64,000 nt of DNA from Pseudomonas sp. R-28-1W-6 (GTDB taxonomy: Bacteria > Pseudomonadota > Gammaproteobacteria > Pseudomonadales > Pseudomonadaceae): the NCBI RefSeq assembly GCF_009799925.1, contig NZ_WELK01000002.1, forward strand, positions 558,001 through 622,000, written 5' to 3'. Below the pieces are notes generated by a model, which was given only the letters and a program-made list of their open reading frames with translations, made no database searches and was not told the origin of the DNA. Positions 33,892 to 45,101 of the stretch are shown piece by piece (within the stretch, counting starts at the first letter, position 1; each line of letters begins with the position of its first letter). Both the position numbers and the translations under genes were made by a program.

Positions 33892-33953
33892 ACAGGGTGC
33901 GCCATGCGCACCAGGGCCGGCACGGCGAACATGGTGCGCACGGCACACCCTAC
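33892..33953. repeat. GTAGGGTG-family palindrome
   Basis: CAGGGTGCGCCATGCGCACC...GGTGCGCACGGCACACCCTAC, two arms around a 20-base loop. It lies between the MerR gene and the MFS gene. The remaining ~170 bases of this gap hold no gene that I can support. Confidence 0.8.
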
Positions 33954-34121
33954 GCCCCCTCATGCCAGCCTTGCCTGGCGAGGTTGCGTCGCCCCGCCGA
34001 GGTATCGTTGGGCGTACCCAGCGTTCGATCGGCGAACACTGCGTTCGCCATTGGCAACGGCGGCAGCCGCCAGCCGTGCTAGGCTGGCGAACCTCGTTAG
34101 CCGCCTAAGCATCCACCCGTC

Positions 34122-35336
34122 ATGTCCGACCTCCTCCTGCGCCAGCACAAGCCGTTCATGGCCTTCTGGCTGGCCCGCGTCTTCACCGCCAGTGGCTTCC
34201 AGATGCTCACCGTGGCCATCGGCTGGCACCTCTACCAGCTCACCGGCAGCGTGCTCGACCTGGGCCTGGTCGGCCTCGCCGAATTCCTCCCGCGCCTGCT
34301 GTTCATGCTGCATGCCGGGCATGTCGCCGACCGCTTCGAGCGGCGCAAGATCGCCGCCGCCTGCCAGGGCCTGCAGGCCCTGGTGGCGCTGGCGCTGCTG
34401 CTGGGCAGCAGTACCGACAGCGTCAGCCGCGAGCTGATCTTCGTCCTGGCCTTCCTCCTCGGCCTGGCCCGCACCTTCGAGATGCCGGCGACCCAGGCGC
34501 TGCTGCCCAACGTGGTGCCGGCCGAGCTGTTCCCCCGTGCCGTGGCCGCCTCGGCCTCGGCCATGCAGGCGGCGACCATCGTCGCCCCGGCCCTCGGCGG
34601 CCTGCTGTATGCCTTCGGCGCCAACTGGGTGTACGGCCCCGGCGTGCTGCTCTACGTCATGGCCTGCGCCCTGATGCTCGGCTTGAGTGCCAGCGGCCAG
34701 GTGCTGCGCAAGGAGCCCGCCACCCTGGAGTCGCTGCTGGCCGGCATCCGCTTTATCCGCAGCAAGCCGGACGTGCTCGGCTCGATCTCCCTCGACCTGT
34801 TCGCCGTGCTGCTCGGCGGCGCCACCGCGCTGCTGCCGGTGTTCGCCAAGGACATCCTGCTCACCGGGCCCTGGGGCCTCGGCCTGCTGCGCTCGGCGCC
34901 GGCGGTGGGTGCGCTGCTGATGTCGCTGTGGCTGGCGCACTTCCCGATCGAACGGCGTACCGGGCCGATCATGTTCGGCTCGGTGGCGATCTTCGGCGTA
35001 GCCACCATCGCCTTCGGCCTGTCCACCTCGTTCTGGTTCAGCCTGGCGGTACTGGTGCTGCTGGGCGCGGCGGACATGATCAGCATGGTCATCCGCGGCA
35101 CCCTGGTGCAGCTGGAAACCCCGGACGCCATGCGCGGCCGGGTCAGCGCGGTGAACGGCCTGTTCATCGGCGCCTCCAACCAGCTCGGCGAGTTCGAGTC
35201 CGGGGTCACCGCGGCCTGGTTCGGCACGGTGCCGGCGGTGGTCATCGGCGGCGCCGGCACCCTGCTGATCTGCGGCACCTGGATCAAGCTGTTCCCGACC
35301 CTGGCGCGGCGCGACCGCCTGCACAAGAGCCTCTAG
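34122..35336 (+). CDS. MFS transporter (EntS/MFS_3-like)
   Basis: A 404-residue protein with 12 predicted membrane helices. The motif-A loop is HAGHVADRFERRKI near residue 65, and a second related loop is in the C-half. It resembles EntS-type exporters and the DHA3 group. Substrate not evident. No siderophore genes are close by. Preceded by a 250-base gap with a repeat, followed by a degenerate repeat after the stop. Confidence 0.85.
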   Translation: MSDLLLRQHKPFMAFWLARVFTASGFQMLTVAIGWHLYQLTGSVLDLGLVGLAEFLPRLLFMLHAGHVADRFERRKIAAACQGLQALVALALLLGSSTDSVSRELIFVLAFLLGLARTFEMPATQALLPNVVPAELFPRAVAASASAMQAATIVAPALGGLLYAFGANWVYGPGVLLYVMACALMLGLSASGQVLRKEPATLESLLAGIRFIRSKPDVLGSISLDLFAVLLGGATALLPVFAKDILLTGPWGLGLLRSAPAVGALLMSLWLAHFPIERRTGPIMFGSVAIFGVATIAFGLSTSFWFSLAVLVLLGAADMISMVIRGTLVQLETPDAMRGRVSAVNGLFIGASNQLGEFESGVTAAWFGTVPAVVIGGAGTLLICGTWIKLFPTLARRDRLHKSL

Positions 35337-35339
35337 CAG

Positions 35340-35397
35340 GACGCGCCGTGCGCACCAAGGCCTGCACATGGCTTGCAGTGCGCACCGCGCCCCCTAG
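35340..35397. repeat. Degenerate GTAGGGTG-family palindrome
   Basis: CGCGCCGTGCGCACC...GTGCGCACCGCGCCCCCTAGG directly after the MFS stop. The outer arms have decayed. Confidence 0.55.
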
Positions 35398-35415
35398 GCG
35401 CGGCCCTCAAGGCGC

Positions 35416-35970
35416 TCAGGGCACCAGCATCGCCTCGGCCACCGCCTTGCGCTTGGCCTTGCCCGCCAGTTGCTCGACCAGGGTCAGGGCGAATTCCAGC
35501 GCGGTGGCCGGGCCCTGGCTGGTGATGCAGTTGCCGTCGACCACCACCGGCTGATCGACGAAGGTGCAGCCCGACAGGCGATCGCTGAACGCCGGGTAGC
35601 AGGTCATGCGGCGCTGCTTGAGCACCCCGTAGCCCTGCAGGGCCAGGGCCGGGGCGGCGCAGATGGCGGCGAACAGCTTGCCGGCCTTGGCCTGCTCCTG
35701 GAGCTTCTGCGCCAGCGGGCCGTGGTCGGCCAGGTGCTGGGCGCCAGGCATGCCGCCGGGCAGGGCGATCAGGTCGAAGTCCTGGGCCAGCACGTCGATC
35801 AGCATGGCGTCGGCGGTCATCCGCGAGCCACGGGCGCAGGTGAACATGCGCCGGTTCTCGATGCAGGCCACCAGCACTTCGATCTCGGCGCGGCGCAGCA
35901 CGTCGATCAGGGTCACGGTTTCAATGTCTTCCACGCCGTCGGCGACGGCGATCAGGGCACGCAGGGTCAT
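35416..35970 (-). CDS. DJ-1/PfpI family protein (YajL-like)
   Basis: A 184-residue cytosolic protein. The nucleophilic Cys104 sits in AAICAAPAL, with Glu17 in the VEDIETV region to stabilise its acidic form. LPGGMPGAQHL is the DJ-1 signature. DJ-1 members protect from oxidative and carbonyl stress; a glyoxalase III or deglycase role has been proposed, and the exact activity is debated. Single gene. Upstream lies a 198-base divergent control region shared with the purine permease. Confidence 0.9.
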   Translation of the reverse strand: MTLRALIAVADGVEDIETVTLIDVLRRAEIEVLVACIENRRMFTCARGSRMTADAMLIDVLAQDFDLIALPGGMPGAQHLADHGPLAQKLQEQAKAGKLFAAICAAPALALQGYGVLKQRRMTCYPAFSDRLSGCTFVDQPVVVDGNCITSQGPATALEFALTLVEQLAGKAKRKAVAEAMLVP

Positions 35971-36079
35971 GGCGGTTCTCCTTGGCGGACGGCGACCAAT
36001 GCTGTCCGTCCGGTCATAAATTCACCGTTCGCAGGTGAGCTGGTATGATGCGCCGCTTTTCCGGATCTGGCTCGAATCT

Positions 36080-36103
36080 GCCGGCGTTTTCCTTCACGCC
36101 GGC
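36080..36103. promoter_or_regulatory. Hairpin in the purine-permease leader
   Basis: GCCGGCG and CGCCGGC around a 10-base loop in the leader of the NCS2 permease gene. Neither a purine-riboswitch core nor a T-run follows, so its role is uncertain. Confidence 0.3.
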
Positions 36104-36168
36104 GGCCTTTGTGCTTTGCTTTCGCGCAGTCCGCACCTTACTTACGCACCGGTCTCATGGGAGCCAAC

Positions 36169-37467
36169 ATGCTGGAAAAGCTGTTCCAACTCAAGGCGCA
36201 CGGCACCAACGTGCGCACCGAGATCCTGGCGGGATTGACCACCTTCCTGACCATGGCCTACATCCTCTTCGTCAACCCGGCGATTCTCGGCGAAACCGGC
36301 ATGGACAAGGGCGCGATCTTCGTCGCCACCTGCCTGGCCGCGGCCATCGGCTCGGCGCTGATGGGCCTGATCGCCAACTACCCGATCGCCCTCGCCCCGG
36401 GCATGGGCCTCAACGCCTTCTTCACCTATACCGTGGTCCTGCACATGGGCCACAGCTGGCAGGTGGCACTGGGCGCGGTGTTCATCTCCGCCACGCTATT
36501 CTTCCTGCTGTCGATCTTCCGCATCCGCGAGTGGATAGTGAACAGCATCCCGTTGCCGCTGCGCTCGGCCATCGCCGCCGGCATCGGCCTGTTCCTCGCG
36601 CTGATCGCGCTGAAGGAAGCCGGCCTGGTGATCGCCAACCCGGCCACCCTGGTCGGCCTCGGTGACCTGCACGCGCCCGGCCCGCTGCTGGCGATCCTCG
36701 GTTTCTTCCTGATCGTTGCCCTGGAAGCCCGTCGCGTCACCGGCGCGGTGATGATCGGCATTCTCGCGGTCACCGCCATCGCCATCGCCCTGGGCGTCAC
36801 CCCGTTCGGCGGCGTGCTGTCGATGCCGCCGTCGCTGGCACCGACCTTCCTCCAGCTGGACATCATGGGCGCGCTGGACGTGGGCATGATCAGCGTGATC
36901 TTCGCCTTCCTGTTCGTCGACCTGTTCGACAACACCGGCACCCTGATCGGCGTGGCCAAGCGCGCCGGGCTGATGAGCAAGGACGGCCACCTGCCGAAGA
37001 TGGGCCGCGCCCTGATCGCCGACAGCGCCGCCGCCATGGGCGGCTCGCTGCTGGGCACCAGCACCACCACCAGCTACATTGAATCGGCCTCGGGCGTGGC
37101 CGCCGGCGGGCGTACCGGCCTGACCGCCTGCGTGGTCGCCGTGCTGTTCCTGCTGGCGCTGTTCTTCGCCCCGCTGGCCGGCACCGTACCAGCGTTCGCC
37201 ACCGCGCCGGCGCTGCTGTTCGTCGCCGTGCTGATGACCTCGGGCCTGGCCGAGATCGACTGGGACGACATCACCGTCGCCGCCCCCGTGGTGATCACCG
37301 CCCTGGCCATGCCGCTGACCTTCTCCATCGCCAACGGCATCGCCTTCGGCTTCATCAGCTGGGTGCTGATCAAGGCCCTGGCCGGGCGCTTCAAGGAGCT
37401 CAACCCGGCGCTGGTGATCCTCGCCGCGATCTTCGTCATCAAATTCGGATTGACCGCCAGCGCATGA
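36169..37467 (+). CDS. NCS2-family guanine/hypoxanthine permease (AzgA/GhxP-like)
   Basis: A 432-residue inner-membrane purine:proton symporter. The AzgA-type N-terminus [36 protein letters not shown] and [13 protein letters not shown] are diagnostic. The ATG at 36169 with GGGAG upstream is preferred to an open start at 36109. Overlaps trmA by 4 bases (ATGA), so the two are co-translated. Confidence 0.93.
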   Translation: MLEKLFQLKAHGTNVRTEILAGLTTFLTMAYILFVNPAILGETGMDKGAIFVATCLAAAIGSALMGLIANYPIALAPGMGLNAFFTYTVVLHMGHSWQVALGAVFISATLFFLLSIFRIREWIVNSIPLPLRSAIAAGIGLFLALIALKEAGLVIANPATLVGLGDLHAPGPLLAILGFFLIVALEARRVTGAVMIGILAVTAIAIALGVTPFGGVLSMPPSLAPTFLQLDIMGALDVGMISVIFAFLFVDLFDNTGTLIGVAKRAGLMSKDGHLPKMGRALIADSAAAMGGSLLGTSTTTSYIESASGVAAGGRTGLTACVVAVLFLLALFFAPLAGTVPAFATAPALLFVAVLMTSGLAEIDWDDITVAAPVVITALAMPLTFSIANGIAFGFISWVLIKALAGRFKELNPALVILAAIFVIKFGLTASA

Positions 37468-38549
37468 GCCAGAACCGAGACCAGGCGGCCTACGCCGCCC
37501 AGCTGAACGACAAGGTCGCCTGCCTGCGCGAGCTGCTGGCGCCCTTCGCCGCGCCCGAGCCGCAGGTGTTTGCCTCGCCGGGCGAGCACTACCGCCTGCG
37601 CGCCGAGTTCCGCCTGTGGCGCGAACAGGAGGAGCGCCACTACGCGATGTTCGCCGCCGGCGACAAGCACACGCCGATCCTGATCGACGACTTCCCCATC
37701 GCCAGCCTGCGCATCAACCAGCTGATGCCGCAACTGAAGGCGGCCTGGCAGGCCAGCCGGGTGCTGTCGTTCAAGCTGTTCCAGGTCGAGTTCCTCACCA
37801 CCCTGGCCGGCGATGCACTGATCACCCTGTGCTACCACCGCCCGCTGGACGCCGCCTGGCAGGCCGAGGCCGAGCAGCTGGCGGCCAGCCTGGGCGTCAG
37901 CCTGGTCGGCCGTTCGCGCGGCCAGCGCCTGGTGATCGGCCGCGACTATGTGCAGGAAGAACTGCAGGTGGCCGGGCGCAGCTTCCGCTACCGCCAGCCG
38001 GAGGGCGCCTTCACCCAGCCCAACGGCCTGGTCTGCCAGCAGATGCTGCAGTGGGCCTTTGATGCCCTCGGCGAGCGCCAGGATGACCTGCTGGAGCTGT
38101 ACTGCGGCAACGGCAACTTCACCCTGCCGCTGTCCACCCGGGTCAGAAAGGTGCTGGCCACCGAGATCAGCAAGAGCTCGGTAAATGCCGCCCTGGCCAA
38201 CCTGGCCGACAATGGCATCGACAACATCGAGCTGGTGCGCCTGAGTGCCGAGGAGCTGACCCAGGCCCTCAACGAGGTGCGGCCGTTCCGCCGCCTGGCC
38301 GGCATCGACCTGAAGTCCTACGACTTCGGCGCCGTGTTCGTCGACCCGCCGCGCGCCGGCATGGACCCGGACACCTGCGAGCTGACCCGGCGCTTCGACA
38401 ACATCCTGTACATCTCCTGCAACCCGCAGACCCTGGCCGCCAACATCGCCCAGCTCGACGACACCCATCGCATCGAGCGCTGCGCCCTGTTCGACCAGTT
38501 CCCCTGGACCCACCACATGGAAGCGGGCGTGCTGCTGGTCAGGCGCTGA
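37464..38549 (+). CDS. trmA: tRNA (uracil-54-C5)-methyltransferase
   Basis: A 361-residue SAM-dependent enzyme that forms ribothymidine at position 54 of tRNAs. SAM motif [22 protein letters not shown], and the nucleophilic cysteine in [12 protein letters not shown] are all present. Length matches E. coli TrmA (366). Coupled to the purine permease and closed by a strong terminator. Confidence 0.97.
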   Translation: MSQNRDQAAYAAQLNDKVACLRELLAPFAAPEPQVFASPGEHYRLRAEFRLWREQEERHYAMFAAGDKHTPILIDDFPIASLRINQLMPQLKAAWQASRVLSFKLFQVEFLTTLAGDALITLCYHRPLDAAWQAEAEQLAASLGVSLVGRSRGQRLVIGRDYVQEELQVAGRSFRYRQPEGAFTQPNGLVCQQMLQWAFDALGERQDDLLELYCGNGNFTLPLSTRVRKVLATEISKSSVNAALANLADNGIDNIELVRLSAEELTQALNEVRPFRRLAGIDLKSYDFGAVFVDPPRAGMDPDTCELTRRFDNILYISCNPQTLAANIAQLDDTHRIERCALFDQFPWTHHMEAGVLLVRR

Positions 38550-38559
38550 TCGCACCCAC

Positions 38560-38590
38560 AAAAAAGCCCCGGCATGCCGGGGCTTTTTCG
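38560..38590. terminator. Bidirectional rho-independent terminator
   Basis: AAAAAAGCCCCGGC-AT-GCCGGGGCTTTTT between the convergent trmA and efflux outer-membrane genes. Confidence 0.95.
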
Positions 38591-38604
38591 TTTCAGGCCG
38601 GCAC

Positions 38605-40032
38605 TCAGTCGGCCGGTGCGGCGGCCAGCTGCGTCTGCTCGTACCAGCCGCCGCCCAGGGCCTTGTACAGCTCGACCTCGCTGGCCAGCTGGGCCAGGCG
38701 GTCGCCGATCAGTTGCTGACGCACGCTGAACAGCTGGCGCTGGGCGTCGAGCAGGGTCAGGTAGCTGTCCACCCCGGTGCGGTAGCGCCGTTCGGCCAGG
38801 CGGTAGTACTCCTCGTTGGTCTTCACCAGGGCGCGCTGGGCGTCCAGCTGCTGCTGGTAGGTGGCGCGCGCGGCGAGGCCGTCGGCCACCTCCTGGAAGG
38901 CGACCTGGATGGCCTTCTCGTAGCTGGCCACCTGGATGTCCTGCTGCAGCTCGGCGTAGTCCAGGCTGGCCTTGAGCCTGCCGGCGTTGAAGAGCGGCAG
39001 GCTGATGCTGGGCTGGAACAGCCAGCTGCCGGAGCCGGCGTCGAACAGGCCGGCGAGGTCCGGGCTGAGGCTGCCGGCGTTGGCAGTCAGGCTGACGCTG
39101 GGGAAGAACGCCGCGCGCGCCGCACCGATGTTGGCGTTGGCGGCCTTGAGCTGGTACTCGGCCTGGCGCAGGTCCGGACGGCGCTGCAGCAGGTCGGACG
39201 GCAGCCCGGCCGGCACCTCCAGCAGCAGGTCGTCGGCCAGCGCCCGACCCGCCGGCAGGCCGCCGGCCTTGCCGCTGCCGAGCAGCACCACCAGGGCGTT
39301 GCGGTCCTGGGCCACCTGGCGGCTGTACTGCGCCAGGCTGACCTGGGCGCTCTCCACCGCGCTGCGCGCCTGGGCCAGGGCCAGCGCGTCGGCCACGCCG
39401 ACATCGAAGCTGCGCCGGGTCAGGGCGAAACTCTGCTGGTAGGTCTTGAGGGTGTCCTGGGTCAGCTGCAGCAGTTCCTGGTCGGCCTGCAGGGTCAGCC
39501 AGGCGTTGGCCACGCTGGCCACCAGGGCGATCTGCGTGGCGCGGCGCGCCTCCTCGCTGGCGAAGTACTGCTGCAGCGCCTGCTCGTCGAGGCTGCGCAG
39601 GCGGCCGAACAGGTCCAGCTCCCAGGCACTGGCACCCAGGGTCGCGCTGTACTGGCTGTTGATGCCCGCCTCGCCGCTGTCGGACAGGCTGCCCGGCAGG
39701 CGCTGGCGGCTGGCGCCGCCATCGGCCGAGATGCTGGGGAACAGCGCGCTGCGCTGGATCTGCCGCTGCGCGGCATAGGCCTCGACGTTCAGCGCGGCCA
39801 CCCGCAGGTCGCGGTTGTTGGCCAGGGCGGTGTCGATCAGGCCCTGCAGCGCCGGGTCCCTGAAGAACGCGCGCCAGCCCAGGTCGGCGGCGACGCTCGC
39901 GCTCTGCGCGGTGCCGGCCTCACTCGGCCAGGCGCTGTCCACCGGGGACGCGGGGCGCTGGTAGTCGGGGATCAGCGAGCAGCCACTGAGCAGGCTCGCG
40001 GCGATGGCCAGGGAAATCAGGGAACGCCTCAC
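38605..40032 (-). CDS. ttgC: RND efflux outer-membrane lipoprotein (TtgC/OprM-like)
   Basis: A 475-residue NodT-family channel. The lipobox LLSGC near residue 17 predicts an acylated cysteine, and two outer-membrane-factor repeats follow ([17 protein letters not shown] and [15 protein letters not shown]). It completes the tripartite pump with the two preceding genes. The GTG start at 40032 overlaps the end of the pump gene (GTGA). The symbol follows the P. putida ttg system; mexAB-oprM naming is equally possible. Confidence 0.93.
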   Translation of the reverse strand: MRRSLISLAIAASLLSGCSLIPDYQRPASPVDSAWPSEAGTAQSASVAADLGWRAFFRDPALQGLIDTALANNRDLRVAALNVEAYAAQRQIQRSALFPSISADGGASRQRLPGSLSDSGEAGINSQYSATLGASAWELDLFGRLRSLDEQALQQYFASEEARRATQIALVASVANAWLTLQADQELLQLTQDTLKTYQQSFALTRRSFDVGVADALALAQARSAVESAQVSLAQYSRQVAQDRNALVVLLGSGKAGGLPAGRALADDLLLEVPAGLPSDLLQRRPDLRQAEYQLKAANANIGAARAAFFPSVSLTANAGSLSPDLAGLFDAGSGSWLFQPSISLPLFNAGRLKASLDYAELQQDIQVASYEKAIQVAFQEVADGLAARATYQQQLDAQRALVKTNEEYYRLAERRYRTGVDSYLTLLDAQRQLFSVRQQLIGDRLAQLASEVELYKALGGGWYEQTQLAAAPAD

Positions 40033-43000
40033 TGGACGGCCTCCTCTCTGATGACATCTTTGCTGCGCTTGTCCTTGAACAGGGAGCAGACCAGCACGTA
40101 GAACAGCGGCACCCAGAAGATCGCCAGCACGGTGGCGGTGAACATGCCGCCGATCACCCCGGTGCCGATCGCATGCTGGCTGCCGGAGCCGGCGCCGTTG
40201 GAGATGGCCAGGGGCACCACGCCGAGGATGAACGCCAGCGAGGTCATGATGATCGGCCGCAGGCGCATGCGGCAGGCTTCCAGCGCCGCGTCGAACAGGC
40301 TCTTGCCCTGCTCGTGCAGCTCCTTGGCGAACTCGACGATGAGGATCGCGTTCTTCGCCGACAGGCCGATGGTGGTGAGCAGGCCGACCTGGAAGAACAC
40401 GTCGTTGGACAGCCCGCGCAGGCTGGTGAACAGCAGCGCGCCGATCACCCCGAGCGGTACCACCAGCATCACCGAGAACGGGATCGACCAGCTCTCGTAC
40501 AGCGCCGCCAGGCAGAGGAACACCACCAGCAGCGACAGGGCGTACAGCGCCGGGGCCTGGGCGCCGGACAGGCGTTCCTCGTAGGACAGCCCGGTCCAGG
40601 AGTAGCCGACGCCGGCCGGCAGTTGCCGGGCGATTGCCTCGACCGCGGCCATGGCCTCGCCGGAGCTGTGGCCAGGGGCCGGCTCGCCGAGGATCTCCAC
40701 CGCCGACACGCCGTTGTAGCGCGACAGCTTGGGCGGGCCGTAGGTCCACTCGCCGCTGGCGAAGGCGCTGAACGGCACCATCTGCCCGGCATCGTTGCGC
40801 ACGTACCACTTGTTCAGGTCTTCGGGCCCCATGCGCGCCTCCGACTCGCCCTGCAGGTAGACCTTCTTCACCCGCCCGCGGTCGATGAAGTCGTTGACGT
40901 AGCTGGCGCCCCAGGCGATCGACAGGGTGGCGTTGATCTCCGCCAGGGCCAGGCCGTGGGCACGGGCCTTCTCGTCGTCGATCAGCAGCTGGTATTGCGG
41001 CTCGTCGCGCAGGCCGTTGGCGCGCACGCGGTTGAGCACCGGGTTCTGCTTGGCCAGCTGGAGGAACTGGTCGCGGGCGGCGTTGAGCGCCTCGTGGCCG
41101 ACCCCGGCACGGTCCTGCAGGAACAGGTTGAAGCCGGTGGCGTTGCCCAGCTCCATCACCGCCGGCGGGGCGAAGGCGAACACCATGGCGTCGCGCAGGC
41201 CGAAGAAGTGCTGCTGCGCGCGCTGCGCCAGCTCGGCCACGCTCTGCCCGGCGGCGGTGCGCTCACCCCAGGGTTTGAGCATGATGAAGGCCATGCCCGA
41301 GCTCTGCCCGCGGCCGGCGAAGTTGAAGCCGGTGACGGTGAACACCGACTTCACCGTGTCCTTCTCGTCGTCCAGCAGGTATTCGCGCATCTGGTCGACC
41401 ACCGCCTGGGTGCGCTCGGCGCTGGCGCCGGCCGGCGTCTGCACCTGGGCGAACAGCACGCCCTGGTCTTCCTCGGGGAGGAAGGCGGTGGGGATGCGGG
41501 TGAACATCCAGGCCATCACGCCGAGGATCACCACGTACAGCAGCAGGTACGGCGCCTTGCGCGTGAGAATGGCGCGCACGCCGCGCTCGTAGCCCTGCAC
41601 GCCGCGCTCGAAGCTGCGGTTGAACCAGCCGAAGAAGCCGCGCTTCTGCGCGTGGCCGGGGGCGACGGGCTTGAGCAGGGTGGCGCACAGTGCCGGGGTG
41701 AAGATCAGCGCCACCAGCACCGACAGGGCCATGGCCGAGACGATGGTGATGGAGAACTGGCGGTAGATCACCCCGGTGGAGCCGCCGAAGAAGGCCATCG
41801 GCAGGAACACCGCCGACAGCACCAGGGCGATGCCGACCAGCGCGCCCTGGATCTGCCCCATCGACTTGCGCGTGGCCTCCAGCGGCGACAGGCCTTCCTC
41901 GGCCATTACCCGCTCGACGTTCTCCACCACCACGATGGCGTCGTCCACCAGCAGGCCGATGGCCAGGACCATGGCGAACATGGTCAGGGTGTTGATGGTG
42001 AAGCCGAACATCGCCAGTACGCCGAAGGTGCCGAGCAGCACCACCGGCACCGCCAGGGTGGGGATCAGGGTGGCGCGCAGGTTCTGCAGGAACAGGAACA
42101 TCACCAGGAACACCAGGACGATGGCCTCGGCCAGGGTGTGGATCACCCCCTCGATGGAGGCCGAGACCACCGGCGTGGTGTCGTAGGGGAACACCACCTT
42201 CATCCCGGCCGGGAAGAACGGCTCCAGTTCCTTGATGGTGTCGCGCACCGCCTGCGCGGTGTCCAGGGCGTTGGCGCCGGTGGCCAGCTTGATCGCCATG
42301 CCGGAGGCCGGCATGCCGTTGTACTGGGCGCTGATGCTGTAGTTCTCGCCGCCCAGCTCGACCTTGGCCACGTCGCGCAGGCGCACCTGCGAGCCGTCGC
42401 GGTTGACCTTGAGCAGGATGGCGCCGAACTGCTCGGCCGTCTGCAGGCGGGTCTTGCCGATGATGGTGGCGTTCAGCTGGTTGCCGGGCGAGGCCGGCAG
42501 GCCGCCGAACTGGCCGGAGGACACCTGCACGTTCTGCGCGACGATGGCGCTCTTCACATCCACCGGGGTCAGCTGGAAGTTGTTCAGCTTGGCCGGATCG
42601 AGCCAGATGCGCATGGCGTACTGCGCACCGAACACCTGGAAGTCACCCACGCCCTTGGCCCGCGAGATCGGGTCCTGGATGTTGGAGACGATGTAGTTGG
42701 CCAGGTCGTTCTTGTCCATGCTGCCGTCTTCGGAGACGACGCCGAGCACCAGCAGGAAGTTCTTCACCGCCTTGGTCACGCGGATGCCCTGCTGCTGGAC
42801 CTCCTGCGGCAGCAGCGGGGTGGCCAGCTGCAGCTTGTTCTGCACCTGCACCTGGGCGATGTCGGGGTTGGTGCCCTGCTCGAAGGTGGCGGTGATGCTC
42901 ATGCTGCCGTCGGCGTTGCTCTCCGAGCTGATGTAGCGCAGGCCGTCGATGCCGTTGAGCTGCTGCTCGATCACCTGCACCACGGTGTCCTGCACCGTCT

Positions 43001-43163
43001 GTGCCGAGGCGCCAGGGTAGCTGACCTGGATGCCGACGGCGGGCGCGGCGATGCTCGGGTACTGGTTGATCGGCAACTTGAGGATGGCCAGGCCACCGGC
43101 CAGCATGATCACCAGGGCGATCACCCAGGCGAAGATCGGCCTGTCGATGAAGAATCGGGACAT
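40029..43163 (-). CDS. ttgB: RND multidrug efflux pump inner-membrane subunit (TtgB/MexB-like)
   Basis: A 1044-residue HAE1-family proton antiporter that exports antibiotics and solvents. The N-terminus [20 protein letters not shown], the proton-relay [13 protein letters not shown] (the two aspartates), and the essential lysine in [16 protein letters not shown] are all present. Sequence is very close to what is known for MexB and TtgB. Lies 12 bases after the adaptor gene and overlaps the outer-membrane gene. Confidence 0.97.
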   Translation of the reverse strand: MSRFFIDRPIFAWVIALVIMLAGGLAILKLPINQYPSIAAPAVGIQVSYPGASAQTVQDTVVQVIEQQLNGIDGLRYISSESNADGSMSITATFEQGTNPDIAQVQVQNKLQLATPLLPQEVQQQGIRVTKAVKNFLLVLGVVSEDGSMDKNDLANYIVSNIQDPISRAKGVGDFQVFGAQYAMRIWLDPAKLNNFQLTPVDVKSAIVAQNVQVSSGQFGGLPASPGNQLNATIIGKTRLQTAEQFGAILLKVNRDGSQVRLRDVAKVELGGENYSISAQYNGMPASGMAIKLATGANALDTAQAVRDTIKELEPFFPAGMKVVFPYDTTPVVSASIEGVIHTLAEAIVLVFLVMFLFLQNLRATLIPTLAVPVVLLGTFGVLAMFGFTINTLTMFAMVLAIGLLVDDAIVVVENVERVMAEEGLSPLEATRKSMGQIQGALVGIALVLSAVFLPMAFFGGSTGVIYRQFSITIVSAMALSVLVALIFTPALCATLLKPVAPGHAQKRGFFGWFNRSFERGVQGYERGVRAILTRKAPYLLLYVVILGVMAWMFTRIPTAFLPEEDQGVLFAQVQTPAGASAERTQAVVDQMREYLLDDEKDTVKSVFTVTGFNFAGRGQSSGMAFIMLKPWGERTAAGQSVAELAQRAQQHFFGLRDAMVFAFAPPAVMELGNATGFNLFLQDRAGVGHEALNAARDQFLQLAKQNPVLNRVRANGLRDEPQYQLLIDDEKARAHGLALAEINATLSIAWGASYVNDFIDRGRVKKVYLQGESEARMGPEDLNKWYVRNDAGQMVPFSAFASGEWTYGPPKLSRYNGVSAVEILGEPAPGHSSGEAMAAVEAIARQLPAGVGYSWTGLSYEERLSGAQAPALYALSLLVVFLCLAALYESWSIPFSVMLVVPLGVIGALLFTSLRGLSNDVFFQVGLLTTIGLSAKNAILIVEFAKELHEQGKSLFDAALEACRMRLRPIIMTSLAFILGVVPLAISNGAGSGSQHAIGTGVIGGMFTATVLAIFWVPLFYVLVCSLFKDKRSKDVIREEAVQ

Positions 43164-43175
43164 CTACTGCTCTCC

Positions 43176-44315
43176 TCAGTGGCGCTTGGCCAGGCCGCTC
43201 TGCTCGGTCGGCTCGCCGGCCACGTTGCCTGCCGGCGCGACCTTGACCGGGTCGCCCGGGCGCACGTACTGCAGGCCCTCGGTGATCAGCCGGTCGCCGG
43301 CCTGCAGGCCGGCACTGACCAGCCAGCGATCACCGCTGGTGCGCTCGGCCTGCAGCTGGCGCAGCTCGACCTTGTCGCCGGCGCCGACCACCAGCGCGGT
43401 GGCCTGGCCCTTGAGGTCGCGGGTCACGCCCTGCTGCGGGGCGAGGATGGCCTGCTGCTTGACCGCCGAATTGAGGCGGGCATGCACGAACATGCCCGGC
43501 AGCAGGTCGTGCGCGGGGTTGGGGAACACCGCGCGCAGGGTCACCGAACCGGTGCCCTCGTCCACCGACACCTCGGAGAATTCCAGGATGCCGCTGTGCG
43601 GGTAGGTGCTGCCGTCTTCCAGGGTCAGCGACACCTTGGCGGCCTTGCCGGCCTGTTCCAGCTGGCCGGCGGCCAGCTCGCGGCGCAGGCGCAGCAGTTC
43701 GGCGCTGGACTGGGTGACGTCGACGTAGATCGGGTCGAGCTGCTGGATGGTGGCCATGGCCGTGCTCTGGCCGTTGCTGACCAGCGCCCCCTCGGTCACC
43801 GCCGAGCGCCCGACGCGGCCGCCGATGGGCGCCAGCACGCGGGTGTAGCGCAGGTCGATGCGCGCCTTCTCCAGCACCGCCTCGGCCTGCAGGCGGGCGG
43901 CTTCGGCCTCGTCATAGGCCTGCTGGCTGACCGCCTTGTCCACCACCAGCTCCTTGTAGCGCGCGGCCAGCGAGCGGGCCGAGACCACGCTGGCCTCGGC
44001 GCTCTTCAGGCTGGCGGCATAGCTGGCGGCGTCGATCTGGTACAGCTGCTGGCCGGCCTTGACCTCGGAGCCCTCGGTGAACAGGCGCTTCTGGATGATG
44101 CCGTCGACCTGCGGGCGCACCTCGGCGATGCGGAAGGCGGCGGTACGCCCCGGCAGTTCGGTGGTCAGGGTATAGGGCTGGGCGGCGAGCGTGACCACGC
44201 CGACCTGCGGCACCTGGGCGGCTGGCGGCGGTGGCGCCTCGCCACAACCGGAGAGGGCCAGTATGGCCAGCGCGAGCGCGGAAACCGCAGCGGCGGAGGC
44301 TGGTTGCTTCAGCAT
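43176..44315 (-). CDS. ttgA: RND efflux membrane-fusion lipoprotein (TtgA/MexA-like)
   Basis: A 379-residue periplasmic adaptor with lipobox ALSGC near residue 23. The family segment LPGRTAAFRIAEVRPQVDGIIQKRLFTEGSEVKAGQQLYQID is the lipoyl/hairpin half, and the beta-barrel domain follows. The ATG at 44315 has GAGG 8 bases before it and gives a normal signal; in-frame upstream ATGs (44330, 44363) are possible. First gene of the ttgABC operon, divergent from its TetR repressor. Confidence 0.94.
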   Translation of the reverse strand: MLKQPASAAAVSALALAILALSGCGEAPPPPAAQVPQVGVVTLAAQPYTLTTELPGRTAAFRIAEVRPQVDGIIQKRLFTEGSEVKAGQQLYQIDAASYAASLKSAEASVVSARSLAARYKELVVDKAVSQQAYDEAEAARLQAEAVLEKARIDLRYTRVLAPIGGRVGRSAVTEGALVSNGQSTAMATIQQLDPIYVDVTQSSAELLRLRRELAAGQLEQAGKAAKVSLTLEDGSTYPHSGILEFSEVSVDEGTGSVTLRAVFPNPAHDLLPGMFVHARLNSAVKQQAILAPQQGVTRDLKGQATALVVGAGDKVELRQLQAERTSGDRWLVSAGLQAGDRLITEGLQYVRPGDPVKVAPAGNVAGEPTEQSGLAKRH

Positions 44316-44380
44316 CTGAATCGACCTCATGTCTGAATGACCCGGGGCAGAGCGGGCGGGCAAGTGTTTAGCTAGCTAAC

Positions 44381-44412
44381 GAATATACTTACATACTAGA
44401 ATGTTTGTAAAC
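44381..44412. promoter_or_regulatory. TtgR operator overlapping the divergent ttgA/ttgR promoters
   Basis: On the minus strand TTTACA-18 bases-TATATT provides the ttgA promoter, and the same interval contains the TtgR-type half-sites ACAAACATT and AATG/ATGTAAGTATATTC. It closely matches the known P. putida ttg operator. AT-rich in a GC-rich region. Confidence 0.85.
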
Positions 44413-44465
44413 GTGCAAAACTGACTCCGTCGCCAACTTTTCCCAACCTTTACACAAAACCGACC

Positions 44466-45101
44466 ATGGCCAGACGCACCAAAGAGGAAGCCGAAGAAAC
44501 CCGCCAGTCGATCCTCGACGCGGCCGAACGGCTGTTCCACGACCGCGGCGTTTCCCGCACCTCGCTGGCCGACATCGCCAGCGCTGCCGGGGTGACCCGT
44601 GGCGCCATCTACTGGCATTTCGAGAACAAGGTCGACCTGTTCCAGGCCATGCTCGAGCGCCTGCACCTGCCGCTGGAGGAGCTGGCCCAGGCCAGCGAGA
44701 GTGAGGACGAGCCCAACCCGCTGGGGCAGACCCGCGAGCTGCTGACCCGCCTGCTGCGCAACCTCGAGCTGGACGCGCAGACCCGGCGCATCCAGGAGAT
44801 CCTGCAGCACAAGTGCGAGTACACCGATGATCTGGGCGACCTGCGGCAGAAGATGCAGGCGCTGCACCTGGAGTGCGACGAGCGTATCGAGAAGTCGCTG
44901 CGCAACGCGGTCAGCAAGGGCCAGCTACCGACCGACCTCGACTGTCGCCGCGCCACCCTCTGTCTGCACGGCTATATCCATGGTCTGCAGGCCAACTGGC
45001 TGCTGGCGCCAGGCGGCGACTCGCTGGCGGCGCAGGCCGAGCCGCTGGTCGACGCCCTGCTCGACATGCTGCGCTGCAGCCACGCCCTACGCCGCCGCTG
45101 A
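44466..45101 (+). CDS. ttgR: TetR-family repressor of the efflux pump (TtgR-like)
   Basis: A 211-residue repressor. The helix-turn-helix is TSLADIASAAGVTRGAIYWHFENKVDLF (about 33-60). The C-terminal ligand domain shares ASESEDEPNPLG, TRRIQEILQHKCE and LDMLR with TtgR of P. putida, the flavonoid- and antibiotic-responsive repressor of ttgABC. Divergent from ttgA across the operator. Its last 15 bases overlap the convergent DUF4345 gene. Confidence 0.93.
   Translation: MARRTKEEAEETRQSILDAAERLFHDRGVSRTSLADIASAAGVTRGAIYWHFENKVDLFQAMLERLHLPLEELAQASESEDEPNPLGQTRELLTRLLRNLELDAQTRRIQEILQHKCEYTDDLGDLRQKMQALHLECDERIEKSLRNAVSKGQLPTDLDCRRATLCLHGYIHGLQANWLLAPGGDSLAAQAEPLVDALLDMLRCSHALRRR

Noticed and set aside
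36080..36103. Leader of the purine permease considered as a purine or guanidine riboswitch
   Set aside because: Only one short hairpin is visible. The conserved core of the purine riboswitch is absent.
40173..44336. A 1387-codon open frame antisense to ttgABC
   Set aside because: His/Gln/Gly/Arg-rich shadow of a strongly conserved operon, with no recognisable motif.
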